A stretch of DNA of 41,963 nucleotides, taken from Gammaproteobacteria bacterium (GTDB taxonomy: Bacteria; Pseudomonadota; Gammaproteobacteria; Thiomicrospirales; Thiomicrospiraceae). Position numbers and translations under genes: made by a program. Shown in pieces: positions 20,765 through 31,115 of this stretch (position 1 is the first letter of the stretch; each line of letters starts with the position of its first letter). Location of the stretch: NCBI GenBank assembly GCA_014763665.1, contig JACXUY010000011.1, positions 1 to 41,963 on the forward strand, written 5' to 3'. The notes under the pieces are model-generated. The model did not search any database and was not told the origin of the DNA. It saw only the letters and a list, made by a program, of their open reading frames with translations.

Positions 20765-20947
20765 AACCCAAAGTGATTAATCGACCATCATGCTGCTAAC
20801 GGTATCGTGATTCAACGCATTGCTTGAGTTTTGTGAACAAGACAGAATGGGGCAATTTTGACAAACACAAGCACCTATGCTCCCTAGCGACATCACGAAC
20901 AACAAAGCTAGAATAACTTATGCCTCAGAAGAGAACTGAAGGCAAGG

Positions 20948-22246
20948 CTACTCTATCGGTGCTACCGCTCCTGCAGAAAAATGACAACTAAAACAACTTC
21001 CCTTGCCTAGCTGACTTTCTACCGTCAATTTAGCATCGTGCTTGTCTAACACATGACGGGTGATCGCCAAGCCCAACCCTGTGCCACCCGTCGCACGAGA
21101 ACGGGCCGAATCGACACGATAAAACCGCTCAGTAATGCGTGGAATATGCTCTGGAGCAATGCCAATACCAGTATCGCATACTGAAAAATGCACACCGATT
21201 TCATCCAACCACCAACGAATACGCACTTCACCCCCTTCGGGTGTATAACGAATGGCATTGGTGACCAAGTTGGTAAAAGCACTGCGCAAATAGTTCTCAT
21301 AGCCCCATAAACCCACATCAGTTTCTAACGATAGAGAAATATGATGACCTGCCTCTCCCGAAAACTGCTCAGCCTCTTCTTGAATTTGCAACAGCATATC
21401 GACAATGTCAATGGCCTCTTTCTCCATACGATCATCATCGGCTTCCAATCGGGACAAAGTCAGCATATCTTCGATGATTTTACGCATCCGCTCCGTTTGC
21501 TGGTGCATTTGCTGCAAGGGTTTTAACCATTGTTGCTGATGACTCCCAGGCGTATCCAGCATGGTTTCAACATAACCATGCATAACCGTTAATGGCGTAC
21601 GCAGCTCGTGCGAAGCATTAGCAACGAAATCACGACGAATACGATCAATGGTTTTGAAGGCGGTAATATCGCGCACAATCAACAATTCGTGACCCAGCAT
21701 AAATGGACGCAACTCGACGGATAAGGTCCGATTCGGATTCACTGGCGATGTCAATTCTGCCATCTGATAACCAGTATTTCTGAACAATGCCAAAACTTCC
21801 GGCGTTCGAATCACACTGAGTATAGATCGCTTACGGTCGCTACGGCTTAATCCCAACAAATCAACCGCCGCTTGATTGAACCAAGCCACCTGAAACGACT
21901 TATCGAGTGCAATCACCCCTTCTGGCAAAGCTTTGGCTGCATATTTGAAATAACGGGCGCGGCTAAGCAATTTCTGTGATTGACGGCGTTCTTTCTCCAA
22001 CAATCTCATCGTGGCTAATAAAAAATAGGAAAAAGGACCGGCTACCCAATAATGCCAGCTACGTCCACCCGACGTAAGCCAGGACTGAGCCGTCCACAAG
22101 GCCAACCACCAGCGCACTAAAATAATAACCGCAAACAACCAGCCCGCCAGTAACCAAGCATCCCACCACCATGCAACCAGCAAGGCAACAATCAGCAGCC
22201 AGGATACCGTTGCGAATTCGCCATACCAAAAGCGAAAGTTATTCAT
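20948..22246 (-). CDS. phoR: Phosphate-regulon sensor histidine kinase PhoR
   Basis: Membrane kinase that phosphorylates PhoB at low phosphate. Two adjacent N-terminal membrane segments, rich in Trp (about 12-29 and 31-50), are followed by a linker, a PAS domain (about 100-190), HisKA with phospho-acceptor H213 (ASHELRTPLTV), then HATPase motifs NLVTNAIRYTP, DTGIGI and GTGLGLA. It lacks a large periplasmic domain, as expected for PhoR, which receives its signal from PstSCAB through PhoU. 432 residues. It overlaps the phoB end by eight bases. Confidence 0.96.
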   Translation of the reverse strand: MNNFRFWYGEFATVSWLLIVALLVAWWWDAWLLAGWLFAVIILVRWWLALWTAQSWLTSGGRSWHYWVAGPFSYFLLATMRLLEKERRQSQKLLSRARYFKYAAKALPEGVIALDKSFQVAWFNQAAVDLLGLSRSDRKRSILSVIRTPEVLALFRNTGYQMAELTSPVNPNRTLSVELRPFMLGHELLIVRDITAFKTIDRIRRDFVANASHELRTPLTVMHGYVETMLDTPGSHQQQWLKPLQQMHQQTERMRKIIEDMLTLSRLEADDDRMEKEAIDIVDMLLQIQEEAEQFSGEAGHHISLSLETDVGLWGYENYLRSAFTNLVTNAIRYTPEGGEVRIRWWLDEIGVHFSVCDTGIGIAPEHIPRITERFYRVDSARSRATGGTGLGLAITRHVLDKHDAKLTVESQLGKGSCFSCHFSAGAVAPIE

Positions 22247-22940
22247 TCGGCTCCGTCACCGAAAACCGATAGCCAGAACCCCGTACTGTCTGAATATAAG
22301 ATTCACAACCATGCTCCTCTAAAGCACGGCGTAAACGGCGAATATGCACATCGATAGTACGATCTTCCACCACAACACGATCACCCCAAACTTCATCAAG
22401 CAATTGATGGCGCGTGAAGACACGATTGTGATGTGCCATGAAGAACGCCAGCAAGCGATACTCTTTTGGCCCTAGCTTAACTTCATTACCATCAATGGAA
22501 ACGCGATGACTCTGACTGTCTAATAACATTCTGCCTGCGTGCAGACTATCTGTGCTTTGACCATCATCTAATCGACGCAGCAATGCTTTAATACGCGCTA
22601 ACAGCGCTCTGGGTGAAAAAGGCTTGGTGACATAATCATCCGCGCCTGTTTCAAATCCCTGAACCTGATCTGACTCTTCTGCTCTGGCAGTCAACATAAT
22701 GACTGGGATGTGACGGAGTTTGTCGTTGGCTTTTAACCTTGCCAATAAACTCACACCGGGTACACCTGGTAGCATCCAGTCAAGAAGGATAATATTCGGC
22801 TGATGAGTTAATGCCAACTGCCAACCCTGCTCCGCATTCGGTGCTTCTAACACCTGCATTCCAGCCGTTTGCAAGGTAAACCCCAGCATTTCCCGAATGG
22901 AAGATTCGTCTTCGACCACCAGTACTTTAATCTCAGCCAT
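22239..22940 (-). CDS. phoB: Phosphate-regulon response regulator PhoB
   Basis: OmpR-family activator that binds 11-bp direct repeats (Pho boxes), several of which occur in this window. The receiver has acidic E10/D11, phospho-acceptor D54 (LLDWMLPG) and a Lys in DDYVTKPFSP; the C-terminal winged helix shows FTRHQLLDEVWG and VVEDRTIDVHIRRLRRAL. The start is at ATG 22938-22940, with GAGGTGAT upstream; a longer frame overlaps the end of phoU and puts this site inside the gene. 233 residues. Located between phoU and phoR in one operon. Confidence 0.96.
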   Translation of the reverse strand: MAEIKVLVVEDESSIREMLGFTLQTAGMQVLEAPNAEQGWQLALTHQPNIILLDWMLPGVPGVSLLARLKANDKLRHIPVIMLTARAEESDQVQGFETGADDYVTKPFSPRALLARIKALLRRLDDGQSTDSLHAGRMLLDSQSHRVSIDGNEVKLGPKEYRLLAFFMAHHNRVFTRHQLLDEVWGDRVVVEDRTIDVHIRRLRRALEEHGCESYIQTVRGSGYRFSVTEPNE

Positions 22941-22956
22941 TATCACCTCTTGCATA

Positions 22957-23691
22957 TCATGCGTATTTACTCGTCACTTCTGCCAAGCGCTCAGGGCTAA
23001 TTTGGCGCATGTCAGAGCCTTCGACAATATAAAACACATGCTCAGCAATGTTCAGGCTATGGTCGGTTACACGCTCCATCGCACGCAGGCTATTCAGCAA
23101 CTCTAACATGGCAGGAATTTGTTCAGAGTGTTGCATCATATGTTCGCGCATCAATTTTTGTGCGGCACGATATTCTTGATCAGCTTTTGCTTCTTTAGGG
23201 AGCAAAGTAAGCGCTTTTTTAGCATCTAAATGAGCGAAGGTATCCAATGCAATTTTAATCATGTCCTGCGCACAAATGGTCATTTCAATTAAATGATTGT
23301 AACCTGCGACACTCTGACAATCACAAGGCGAATCGCCTTCACACAAGTTGATGACCATACGTGCCATTTTGGTAATTTCATCGCCCATGCGCTCTAAATC
23401 AGTAACGATGTGAATGGCCGACATAATCAAACGCAAATCAACTGCTGTCGGTTGTTGCACAGCCAAGATACGAATGCACAGATCGTCAATACTTGACTCT
23501 TGACGATTAATAAATCGGTCATAAGCAATGACTTCTTTCGCTAAGCCACTGTTGCTATGGCGCAAAGCATCGAAAGCACGTTGCATTTGTGATTCAATTT
23601 GACCGCCCATCGCCAAAATGCGATTGAAAAGCTCTTCCAACTTCTGGTCATAACGACGAGAAATATGGGGGGTAATAACATTAGTATCCAT
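22957..23691 (-). CDS. phoU: Phosphate signalling protein PhoU
   Basis: Cytoplasmic negative modulator linking PstSCAB transport state to PhoR. The 244-residue all-helical protein has two PhoU three-helix bundles; the repeated pattern appears as ERMGDEITKMARM in the first half and MERVTDHSLNIAEHVFYI in the second, each carrying the E/D-x3-D metal-cluster residues. Placed between pstB and phoB as in many proteobacteria. Its loss normally derepresses the Pho regulon. Confidence 0.97.
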   Translation of the reverse strand: MDTNVITPHISRRYDQKLEELFNRILAMGGQIESQMQRAFDALRHSNSGLAKEVIAYDRFINRQESSIDDLCIRILAVQQPTAVDLRLIMSAIHIVTDLERMGDEITKMARMVINLCEGDSPCDCQSVAGYNHLIEMTICAQDMIKIALDTFAHLDAKKALTLLPKEAKADQEYRAAQKLMREHMMQHSEQIPAMLELLNSLRAMERVTDHSLNIAEHVFYIVEGSDMRQISPERLAEVTSKYA

Positions 23692-23710
23692 GATGTACTT
23701 TCCTCGTCAA

Positions 23711-24523
23711 TTAACCAAAACGGCCAGTAATATAATCTTCAGTTTGTTTTTGTGATGGGTTAGTGAATAGCGTATCCGTATCGGTATATTCGATTAGGTC
23801 GCCCATATACATAAAAGCAGTGTAATCTGAAACACGTGCTGCTTGTTGCATATTATGCGTCACAATCAGAATGGTGAACTTTTCTCTCAGTTCAAAAATC
23901 AGCTCTTCAATAGCCAAGGTCGAAATAGGATCTAATGCTGAAGTTGGCTCATCGAGCAATAGCACTTCTGGTTCAATAGCAATGGCACGTGCAATGACCA
24001 AACGCTGTTGCTGACCACCCGACATACCCATAGCATTTTCATGCAAGCGATCCTTCACCTCATTCCACAAACCAGCACCTTTTAATGCCCATTCGATTTT
24101 ATCTTCCAACACGTTACGATTGTTCTCACCTGCTAGGCGCAAACCATAAGCAACGTTTTCAAAAATCGATTTTGGGAAAGGATTGGGTTTTTGGAACACC
24201 ATACCAACCTTGCGACGCAGAAGAGATACATTCTGACGCTTGTCCATAATATCGTTGCCATGCAAACGAATACTGCCTTCGGTACGCACACTGTCCACTA
24301 AGTCGTTCATGCGGTTAAAGCAACGTAACAGCGTTGACTTACCACAACCTGAAGGACCAATGAAAGCGGTAACGCGTTTTTCGGGCAACAACATATTAAT
24401 GTTATTTAACGCTTTCTTTTGACCGTAATACAGATTCCAATCTTTAACCTCAATCGCTACAGGTTCACTGGCAAGATCCAGTTGACGACTTTTGTGATCT
24501 AAAACAACATTCACTGAACTCAT
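23711..24523 (-). CDS. pstB: Phosphate ABC transporter ATP-binding protein PstB
   Basis: ATPase of the phosphate importer. Walker [10 protein letters not shown] (about 56-64), Q-loop VFQKPNPFP, signature MSGGQQQRL, Walker [13 protein letters not shown] and the switch His in IVTHNMQQA are intact. The 270 residues include an N-terminal extension of about 25 residues. It follows pstA by 20 bases. Confidence 0.97.
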   Translation of the reverse strand: MSSVNVVLDHKSRQLDLASEPVAIEVKDWNLYYGQKKALNNINMLLPEKRVTAFIGPSGCGKSTLLRCFNRMNDLVDSVRTEGSIRLHGNDIMDKRQNVSLLRRKVGMVFQKPNPFPKSIFENVAYGLRLAGENNRNVLEDKIEWALKGAGLWNEVKDRLHENAMGMSGGQQQRLVIARAIAIEPEVLLLDEPTSALDPISTLAIEELIFELREKFTILIVTHNMQQAARVSDYTAFMYMGDLIEYTDTDTLFTNPSQKQTEDYITGRFG

Positions 24524-24543
24524 TTTGACTAATCCTTCGTTTA

Positions 24544-26181
24544 TTAGTTATCAACTGATTTGAAACGTTCGCGCAGACGGTTACGAATCGTAATCGCGGT
24601 AATATTCAGCGCAATAATAATCAGCACCAGCAAAAATGCGGTTGCATAAACTAATGGCTGTGCTGCTTCAACATTCGGGCTTTGGAAGCCAACATCATGA
24701 ATATGGAAACCCAAGTGCATGATTTTACGATCTAAATGGATATAAGGAGCAATTGCATCGACTGGCAAGCTCGGCGCTAGTTTAACCACGCCCACTAACA
24801 TCAGCGGAGCCACTTCACCAGCGGCACGGGCAATGGCCAGAATCAAGCCAGTCATAATTGCTGGAGAAGCAATTGGCAACACCGTGTTCCAGAGGGTTTC
24901 AATTTTCGTGGCACCTAAAGCCAATGAACCTTCACGCATAGTACGTGGAACACGCGCCAAACCTTCTTCAGTAGAAACGATCACTACTGGCAAGGTTAAC
25001 AAGGCCAAGGTAAGCGCTGCCCACAACAAACCTGGCGTACCAAATGTCGGCGCTGGTAGTGCTTCTTGGTAAAATAATTGGTCAATGTTGTGACCCAACA
25101 CATAGACAAAGAAACCTAAACCGAATACACCATAAACGATAGAAGGAACACCTGCCAAGTTATTGACGGAAATACGCACGGCACGCGTAATCCATCCGTC
25201 TTTAGCATACTCGCGCAAGTAAACAGCAGCGATCACACCGAAAGGCATCACCAATACCGTCATGATAAAGACCATGGTCACGGTACCAAAAATGGCTGGG
25301 AAAATACCGCCTTCCGTATTAGCTTCACGAGGTTCATCCGATAAGAATAGCCAAATACGATGAAAGTAATGACCTAGTTTTTCTGTCATCGTCATGGCAT
25401 TCGGCATAATCGATTCAATGATTTTGTCGATTGGCAAGGAAACAACATCACCGGTCATGATCTCAATTTGCGCCTTACCCAGTGCACTGGCAGTTTGCTC
25501 TAATTGACGCATTTGCGCTAACAGCGTCTGGTACTCGTTGTCTAACTGACGACGTTTTTCATCCAGTTTCGCATTCGCTTGTTCGGTGAGTTTATTATCT
25601 AGCTCCAAACGACGACGATCTAAACGTAATTGTTCGACACCCGCGTTAACCGCACCAATATCATGCTTTTGAATGCGGACAATTTGCTTGTGCAACTCGG
25701 TGTGACGTGCGATTAACTGCTGGAAGGCATCCCATGCTTGATTTCCCGTAACCGTCATTCCATCACCTAAGGTGACCGACCTCAGTCGACCGTAGAAATT
25801 ACCCCACTCGTAACGCTCAACCATAATCAAATCTTTCGGCGTGACGTCTTGGGTAATCGCCTGTTCGTCTACCCATTTAAAGTCGGCACCAAAAATGTCA
25901 CGGTTACCCACTTTAACCAGCAGCTGAGGAACCTGCGTAACGCCTTCTTTAATATTGCCTTCAACACGGTCACTACGGCGGTGCAATTCACCGATCAATT
26001 GCACCGTGCCGCCTTGACCATCTTGTACCGTATAAGCATGAATGTCTTTCGGCCAAAAATGCCCCATGCCTTTAAACACGATAAAACTCACTAACCCCAT
26101 CACTGCCAACAAACTGATGGCAACGGCCATGGCATTAAACCAGACCCAGTGATTCCCTTCTCGCATCCACGTACGTAACAT
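24544..26181 (-). CDS. pstA: Phosphate ABC transporter permease PstA (long form)
   Basis: Inner-membrane permease of the phosphate importer, 545 residues against about 300 in E. coli. One membrane segment near residues 14-38 is followed by a roughly 240-residue soluble insert containing a Gln/Leu/Lys/Arg-rich coiled coil (about 160-230), then the usual five-span permease domain with [19 protein letters not shown] and the EAA loop [25 protein letters not shown] that contacts PstB. Long PstA of this kind is known in Pseudomonas and Vibrio. The role of the insert is not known; it may be a signalling surface in the periplasm. Confidence 0.94.
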   Translation of the reverse strand: MLRTWMREGNHWVWFNAMAVAISLLAVMGLVSFIVFKGMGHFWPKDIHAYTVQDGQGGTVQLIGELHRRSDRVEGNIKEGVTQVPQLLVKVGNRDIFGADFKWVDEQAITQDVTPKDLIMVERYEWGNFYGRLRSVTLGDGMTVTGNQAWDAFQQLIARHTELHKQIVRIQKHDIGAVNAGVEQLRLDRRRLELDNKLTEQANAKLDEKRRQLDNEYQTLLAQMRQLEQTASALGKAQIEIMTGDVVSLPIDKIIESIMPNAMTMTEKLGHYFHRIWLFLSDEPREANTEGGIFPAIFGTVTMVFIMTVLVMPFGVIAAVYLREYAKDGWITRAVRISVNNLAGVPSIVYGVFGLGFFVYVLGHNIDQLFYQEALPAPTFGTPGLLWAALTLALLTLPVVIVSTEEGLARVPRTMREGSLALGATKIETLWNTVLPIASPAIMTGLILAIARAAGEVAPLMLVGVVKLAPSLPVDAIAPYIHLDRKIMHLGFHIHDVGFQSPNVEAAQPLVYATAFLLVLIIIALNITAITIRNRLRERFKSVDN

Positions 26182-26195
26182 TGTCCTAGACTCCC

Positions 26196-28457
26196 TTATA
26201 GTGCGCCATAGCGTTTAAGCATGCGCTGACGCACCGTCTCAGCGATGGTATTGAAGAAAAAGGTGAACATAAACAGCACCAAAGCCGCTAAGAACAGCAC
26301 TCGGTAATGGGTACTACCCACTTCTGACTCAGGCATCTCAACCGCAATGTTAGCCGAGAGTGTGCGCAAGCCATTGAAGATGTCAATATCCATCACAGCA
26401 GTGTTACCTGTTGCCATGAGTACAATCATTGTCTCACCTACAGCGCGCCCCAAACCAATCATTGTGGCAGAGAACAGAGCCGGCGAAGCAGTCGGCAACA
26501 CCACACCAACCATAGTCTGCCAAGGGGTTGCACCCAAGGCTAGAGAACCGTTAACTTGGTGACGTGGTACGTTATAGATGGCATCTTCTGCAATCGAGAA
26601 GATAATCGGAATAATTGCCAAGCCCATTGCAATACCGACTACCAAGGCATTACGTTGGTCGTAGTCGATACCCGCCACGTTGGTTAACCACATTGGCATG
26701 TCGCCTGCAAAAAGCAGCTGCTCAACGGGATCATCCAACCAATGCGCAAGCAAAACAGCGAATAAAATTACCGGTATAAGCAACGCTGCTTGCCAACCAT
26801 CCGGCACGCGATTTCGGATCATCTCTGGAGCACGACTCCACAAATAACCGAATAAAAACACCATCAACGGCATAATCAGCAAAACCAAGAAAAATGATGG
26901 CATATGTTTTTCTAAGTAAGGCGCTAACCACAAACCTGCTAAGAAACCTAAAATAACGGTTGGCAGCGCCTCTAGCAATTCAATGGTTGGCTTAACCGCT
27001 TGACGCATTTTGGGCGCCATAAAAAAGCCAGCGAACATCGCTGCCATAATAGCAATCGGCACAGCAAACAGCATGGCATAGAATGCCGCTTTGAGTGTAC
27101 CGAAGGCCAAAGGCGCTAAGGAATACTTCGGCTCAAAATCACTTGCTGACGAAGATGACTGCCAAATGTAATCCGGCTTTTCGTAACCTTCATACCAAAC
27201 TTTTTGCCATAGCACTTCGAATGACACTTCAGGATGCTCGTTTTCCAAGTTCCACAAATGCATCTTACCTTGCTGATCTTCAGCCAAGAAACCATCTGCA
27301 CGAGGCGTCATTGCAATATTGGTAATCGCTGTGGGTGAAACCTGATCTAAACCTACCACTCGGTGAGCCGTAGCATGATAAACACCTACATGACCCGACG
27401 CATCTGCTAGCACAAAACCCTTACGACGTTGTTCTACCGCCATGTCGGTAATAGCCGCAGACTGCTCATCAAATCCCCTGATTGCTTGGAAGGTGTACTG
27501 GTTATTTGCATCGCGAGTCGGAAACCACTGGGTTAATTTACCCGACTCTTCACCTAATAATAATGAGATACCACCCAGCAAGAAACTTACCGATGTTAGC
27601 TTGCGTTTCTCTTTACCTTCAGCAGGCAAAGTATTTATGCGAGCATAGTCCTTAGGTGCTTCAACATCACGAATGGAGAAAACCTGCATGTCACCCGTTG
27701 AATCAATGGCGTAGAGCCAATCGTTCATGCCATCCACTTTAACCCATTCTGGCACGAACGCCAGTTGTAGTTGACTTGCCGATGTTTGCTCCAAACTTAC
27801 TTCGTCTGAAAACATAGCTTTTTTCAACTCGAATGCTCTAAATTCAACCACAGGTACATTTTTGGCTGCTCCAACTAACACCATAGTTTCACCAGATGCA
27901 CGACCAGATACTTGAGCCAAAGCCCTGCCTTGCGCATCCATAACCAGAGGTTCTTCGCCCAATGGATAGCTAAAATGAGGCTTGATTTGGCGAACACCAT
28001 CTAGATAATTAACAGCGAAACCATACTCAGCCAGGAGTAGTTGACCATTAGAAAGACCTAGCGCAACTTGTCCATCTGCATCATCAAGCACATGATAAGC
28101 AGTAACGCTGACACCTTCTGGAACTGGCAGTTTAATGCTTTCAACTAATTCGCCTGTTTTGGCTTTAAAGAACACAACGTTAGCATCTTCAGTAATTCGC
28201 AAAGCCGTATCTTTATACTCGTCCACCGCAAGCAACAGCGTTTTAGACGCTCCGGGACGATCGTAACTAGCCACTTTATCCATCGTTGCCGATGAAAAGA
28301 GAGGAGCTACTTGAATGAAGAAGAAAAACATCATCAGCAGCACAGCACCGATAACGGCCAAACCACCAACACCAATCGCATACTTGGCTATAGAATCTTT
28401 ATAGCCTCGCATGCGCTCACGTCGAGCCGATTGCATTTGTAAAACAGTTGAAGACAT
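26196..28457 (-). CDS. pstC: Phosphate ABC transporter permease PstC (long form)
   Basis: Partner permease of PstA, 753 residues against about 320 in E. coli. One membrane span (about 26-50) is followed by a roughly 390-residue soluble domain with repeated beta-strand patterns (GLSNGQLLLAEYG, LASDASGHVGVYHA-like, MHLWNLENE) reminiscent of a beta-propeller, then the permease core from about 450 with its EAA loop [17 protein letters not shown]. The propeller-like reading is my inference. First gene of pstC-pstA-pstB-phoU-phoB-phoR; a weak Pho box lies upstream. Confidence 0.94.
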   Translation of the reverse strand: MSSTVLQMQSARRERMRGYKDSIAKYAIGVGGLAVIGAVLLMMFFFFIQVAPLFSSATMDKVASYDRPGASKTLLLAVDEYKDTALRITEDANVVFFKAKTGELVESIKLPVPEGVSVTAYHVLDDADGQVALGLSNGQLLLAEYGFAVNYLDGVRQIKPHFSYPLGEEPLVMDAQGRALAQVSGRASGETMVLVGAAKNVPVVEFRAFELKKAMFSDEVSLEQTSASQLQLAFVPEWVKVDGMNDWLYAIDSTGDMQVFSIRDVEAPKDYARINTLPAEGKEKRKLTSVSFLLGGISLLLGEESGKLTQWFPTRDANNQYTFQAIRGFDEQSAAITDMAVEQRRKGFVLADASGHVGVYHATAHRVVGLDQVSPTAITNIAMTPRADGFLAEDQQGKMHLWNLENEHPEVSFEVLWQKVWYEGYEKPDYIWQSSSSASDFEPKYSLAPLAFGTLKAAFYAMLFAVPIAIMAAMFAGFFMAPKMRQAVKPTIELLEALPTVILGFLAGLWLAPYLEKHMPSFFLVLLIMPLMVFLFGYLWSRAPEMIRNRVPDGWQAALLIPVILFAVLLAHWLDDPVEQLLFAGDMPMWLTNVAGIDYDQRNALVVGIAMGLAIIPIIFSIAEDAIYNVPRHQVNGSLALGATPWQTMVGVVLPTASPALFSATMIGLGRAVGETMIVLMATGNTAVMDIDIFNGLRTLSANIAVEMPESEVGSTHYRVLFLAALVLFMFTFFFNTIAETVRQRMLKRYGAL

Positions 28458-28487
28458 GTTAACTAGACCTTTTTATTGAATTTGCAT

Positions 28488-28520
28488 ATCTTAACCAGTG
28501 AATATTAAGCTTTCGTGACA
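28488..28520 (-). promoter_or_regulatory. Weak Pho-box promoter of pstC
   Basis: On the minus strand TGTCAC (28515-28520) is followed 11 bases on by a degenerate CTTAAT (28504-28509) and, ten bases after that, by TAAGAT (28488-28493) as a -10. The geometry equals that of pstS, but only one half-site is good. Another TGTCAT at 28523-28528 is out of phase by three bases. Confidence 0.4.
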
Positions 28521-28549
28521 CTATGACACTATTCACAACCCGTTTTGAC

Positions 28550-28564
28550 GCACTAATCTGGTGC
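28550..28564. promoter_or_regulatory. NtrC-type enhancer site
   Basis: GCACTAATCTGGTGC matches GCACY-N5-RGTGC in every fixed position. It lies about 140 bases upstream of the inferred glnA sigma-54 start, a usual enhancer distance. A GGTGC-N4-GCACC palindrome overlaps it and extends to 28573. It is in the 331-base gap between pstC and glnA, otherwise empty apart from the Pho and sigma-54 elements listed. Confidence 0.7.
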
Positions 28565-28673
28565 CATTGCACCAAAAAATTAGCATTTTCAAATCGACAG
28601 CATTGCAAGCCAACTGGCCAGAGTTTCAGGTAAGCATTACAGATAATTATTTTTATTAATTGTTCTGGTTTTT

Positions 28674-28688
28674 TGGCACACTTCGGGC
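28674..28688 (+). promoter_or_regulatory. Sigma-54 promoter of glnA
   Basis: TGGCACACTTCGGGC has the obligatory GG and GC separated by ten bases (-24/-12). It is about 100 bases before the glnA start codon and downstream of an NtrC site. Confidence 0.75.
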
Positions 28689-28788
28689 TAATATTAAATT
28701 TGGAATTAACTGCTGAGCAGATCCATGTTCAATCTATGTTTGAGCGTGAAACACGCACTTGCTTACATTTTTGATAAAGGACCTTCAA

Positions 28789-30195
28789 ATGGTAACAGAA
28801 CTTATCGCACGTCTTAAAGAAGAAAACATCAAATGGGTGGATCTTCGTTTTTGTGACACACATGGTAAAGAACAACACGTAACCATTCCTTCACGTAAAG
28901 TTGACGAAGCTTTCTTTGAAGTGGGTCAACCATTCGATGGTTCTTCCGTTGCTGGTTGGTTGGGTATCCAAGCTTCTGACATGGTTTTACTGCCGCACGC
29001 TGATACCGCAATCATGGATCCATTCGCCAATGATCCCACCATGATTATTCGTTGCACCATCCACTACCCTATTTCAATGGAAGGTTATGATCGCGATCCG
29101 CGTTCAATCGCCATGCGTGCTGAAGCTTATCTAAAATCAACGGGTATCGCTGATAGCTGTTTCGTTGGACCAGAACCAGAATTCTTTGTCTTCGACGATG
29201 TTCGTTGGGGTTCAGACATGTCGGGCTGCTTTGTTAAGGTTGATTCTAGCGAAGCCTCTTGGAATACCGAAAAAGTTTACGCCGACGGCAACATGGGTCA
29301 CCGCCCAGCAACCAAAGGCGGCTATTTCCCAGTACCTCCTGTCGATCAATTACATGAAATTCGTGTTTCTATGTGTGACTATGCTGAAGCAATGGGCTTA
29401 GGCATAGAAACACATCACCACGAAGTGGCAAACGCAGGTCAATGTGAATTAGGCATCGCTGGCAACACTTTGGTGAAAAAAGCTGACGAAGTATTGATAT
29501 TGAAATATGCCGTTCACAATACCGCACACCTTTATGGCAAAACCGCAACTTTCATGGCTAAGCCGATCGTAGGTGATAACGGCTCTGGTATGCACGTAAA
29601 CATGTCATTGTCAAAAGATGGCAAAAACCTGTTCGTTGGTGATGGTTATGGTGCTCTGTCTGACACAGCACTCTACTTCATTGGTGGTATTATTAAACAC
29701 GCTAAGGCGTTAAATGCGTTTACGAACTCTGGTACTAACTCTTACAAGCGGTTGGTTCCTGGCTTCGAAGCACCAATCATGCTCGCTTACTCAGCACGTA
29801 ATCGTTCAGCGTCAATCCGTATTCCTTACGCGCCTAACCCACGTACACGTCGTATCGAATGCCGCTTCCCCGATCCAATGTCTAACCCATATTTAGCTTT
29901 CGCTTCAATCTTGATGGCTGGATTAGATGGCATCATGAACAAAATTCACCCAGGTGAGCCAGCAGATAAAGACTTGTACCACTTGCCAGCAGAAGAAGCG
30001 AAAGCCATTCCTCAGGTTTGCCACTCGTTAGATATGGCTTTGGAAGAGCTAGACAAAGATCGCGACTTCTTAACAGCGGGCGGCGTTTTCACCAATGACA
30101 TGATCGATGCCTACATCGAATTGAAGATGAAAGAAGTCACGCGTATGCGTATGACCACTCATCCAATTGAATTCGACATGTACTACAGCCGTTAA
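28789..30195 (+). CDS. glnA: Glutamine synthetase type I GlnA
   Basis: Makes glutamine from glutamate, ammonia and ATP. Motifs: DGSSVAGW (about 50-57), metal-ligand [29 protein letters not shown] and NRSASIRIP. The tyrosine of [12 protein letters not shown] corresponds to the adenylylation site near residue 397, so GlnE control is likely. The start is ATG at 28789, with AAAGGA seven bases before it; ten more codons are open upstream but unsupported. 468 residues, dodecameric GSI-beta type. Divergent from pstC; expressed from a sigma-54 promoter and followed by a terminator. Confidence 0.98.
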   Translation: MVTELIARLKEENIKWVDLRFCDTHGKEQHVTIPSRKVDEAFFEVGQPFDGSSVAGWLGIQASDMVLLPHADTAIMDPFANDPTMIIRCTIHYPISMEGYDRDPRSIAMRAEAYLKSTGIADSCFVGPEPEFFVFDDVRWGSDMSGCFVKVDSSEASWNTEKVYADGNMGHRPATKGGYFPVPPVDQLHEIRVSMCDYAEAMGLGIETHHHEVANAGQCELGIAGNTLVKKADEVLILKYAVHNTAHLYGKTATFMAKPIVGDNGSGMHVNMSLSKDGKNLFVGDGYGALSDTALYFIGGIIKHAKALNAFTNSGTNSYKRLVPGFEAPIMLAYSARNRSASIRIPYAPNPRTRRIECRFPDPMSNPYLAFASILMAGLDGIMNKIHPGEPADKDLYHLPAEEAKAIPQVCHSLDMALEELDKDRDFLTAGGVFTNDMIDAYIELKMKEVTRMRMTTHPIEFDMYYSR

Positions 30196-30221
30196 TTCAC
30201 TTTCGGTGATAAACGACTCAT

Positions 30222-30248
30222 AAAAAGCACCCTGCGGGGTGCTTTTTT
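30222..30248. terminator. Bidirectional terminator between glnA and the methyltransferase
   Basis: AAAAAGCACCC, a short TGCG loop and GGGTGCTTTTTT serve both glnA and the convergent methyltransferase gene. Confidence 0.9.
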
Positions 30249-30253
30249 ATTCG

Positions 30254-31039
30254 CTAAGGTATTTGATAAATTAACAATTGCGTTTGACGTCCATCTGATA
30301 ACTCCCATACCTCCAGAGGCTCGACACCCTCAATAGCAAAAGAGTTAGACACTAACAACGCACCCGACTTCATTTCAGCACACCCCTTTTGCCACAAACG
30401 CGTCATCGGCACGGGTGATAAAAACACATACACCATATCAACCTGACTTAAATCGGTTTGCCACATATCACCACGCGACACCTGACCTAGACCCGACCAT
30501 CGACACACCATCTGAGAAAACCATGCCAGCACTGGTGAATACTCAACACCCTTCGCTTCGATGCCCGCCTTTGCCAAAGCACGCACCACCCCACCTAAAC
30601 CAGAACCCAAGTCCAACACAGATTTCACTTGATAGGTCTGCGCTAGCTCCACCAAAGCTTGATGCGTTGACTTGTTCGTTAAATACAAAGGCACCCTGTC
30701 TTTCAAAGCCGCCGAAAACACCAACATGAGCAATAAAGCCAAACCAGCGAACCAAAGGGGGTCAACCAGAGTTTGCGTCGCCCCCCAATACAAACCCAGC
30801 GGTAACACAGCTTGCACCCACAACCACCAGCGAGGCAGCCCCATGAGCCAACTCAACAGCACCGACAAGCCCACTTGCAACAACAAGAAACTCTGTACAT
30901 AGGACAAGCCAATTAACCAATCGACCCAAATCCTGGCACTAAATTTAACCAGCAATAGCGCAACAAACTGCACCAACAACACCCACCACAGTGGATGAAG
31001 GTATTCAGAAATGGATTTTTTTGTTTTATTTTGGTGCAT
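30254..31039 (-). CDS. Membrane-anchored class I SAM methyltransferase (FAM173-like)
   Basis: 261 residues. The N-terminal 115 residues hold four hydrophobic helices rich in Trp and Leu. They are followed by a short segment DRVPLYLTNKSTHQALVELA and a Rossmann methyltransferase whose SAM motif I is VLDLGSGLGGVVRALAKAG (about 141-159), with a later acidic motif VEYSP and a YVFLSPVPM strand in the motif IV position. The layout, membrane anchor then small methyltransferase, resembles the FAM173/ATPSCKMT group of protein-lysine methyltransferases, but that is a suggestion. No good ribosome-binding site precedes the ATG. A GGTGC NtrC half-site (31033-31037) overlaps its start codon. Confidence 0.7.
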   Translation of the reverse strand: MHQNKTKKSISEYLHPLWWVLLVQFVALLLVKFSARIWVDWLIGLSYVQSFLLLQVGLSVLLSWLMGLPRWWLWVQAVLPLGLYWGATQTLVDPLWFAGLALLLMLVFSAALKDRVPLYLTNKSTHQALVELAQTYQVKSVLDLGSGLGGVVRALAKAGIEAKGVEYSPVLAWFSQMVCRWSGLGQVSRGDMWQTDLSQVDMVYVFLSPVPMTRLWQKGCAEMKSGALLVSNSFAIEGVEPLEVWELSDGRQTQLLIYQIP

Positions 31040-31115
31040 ATATTAGTAAAAACTCAACTAAAATTTCAATAAAATTTAACATAACCATTTGTTTTTAATT
31101 GATTAATAATAATAG

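Noticed and set aside
28515-28528. TGTCAT and TGTCAC pair before pstC as a standard Pho box
   Set aside because: The two are only eight bases apart, out of phase with the 11-base repeat. Only the TGTCAC plus degenerate downstream half-site was kept, at low confidence.
28559-28574. TGGTGC-CATT-GCACCA palindrome as a second NtrC site
   Set aside because: The half-sites are in the reverse order to the NtrC consensus (GCACY-N5-RGTGC); the adjoining GCACTAATCTGGTGC fits properly and was listed instead.
30415-30729. 104-residue Pro/Thr-rich frame on the plus strand inside the methyltransferase gene
   Set aside because: Low-complexity translation typical of an antisense shadow; the minus-strand frame encodes a recognisable SAM-binding domain.
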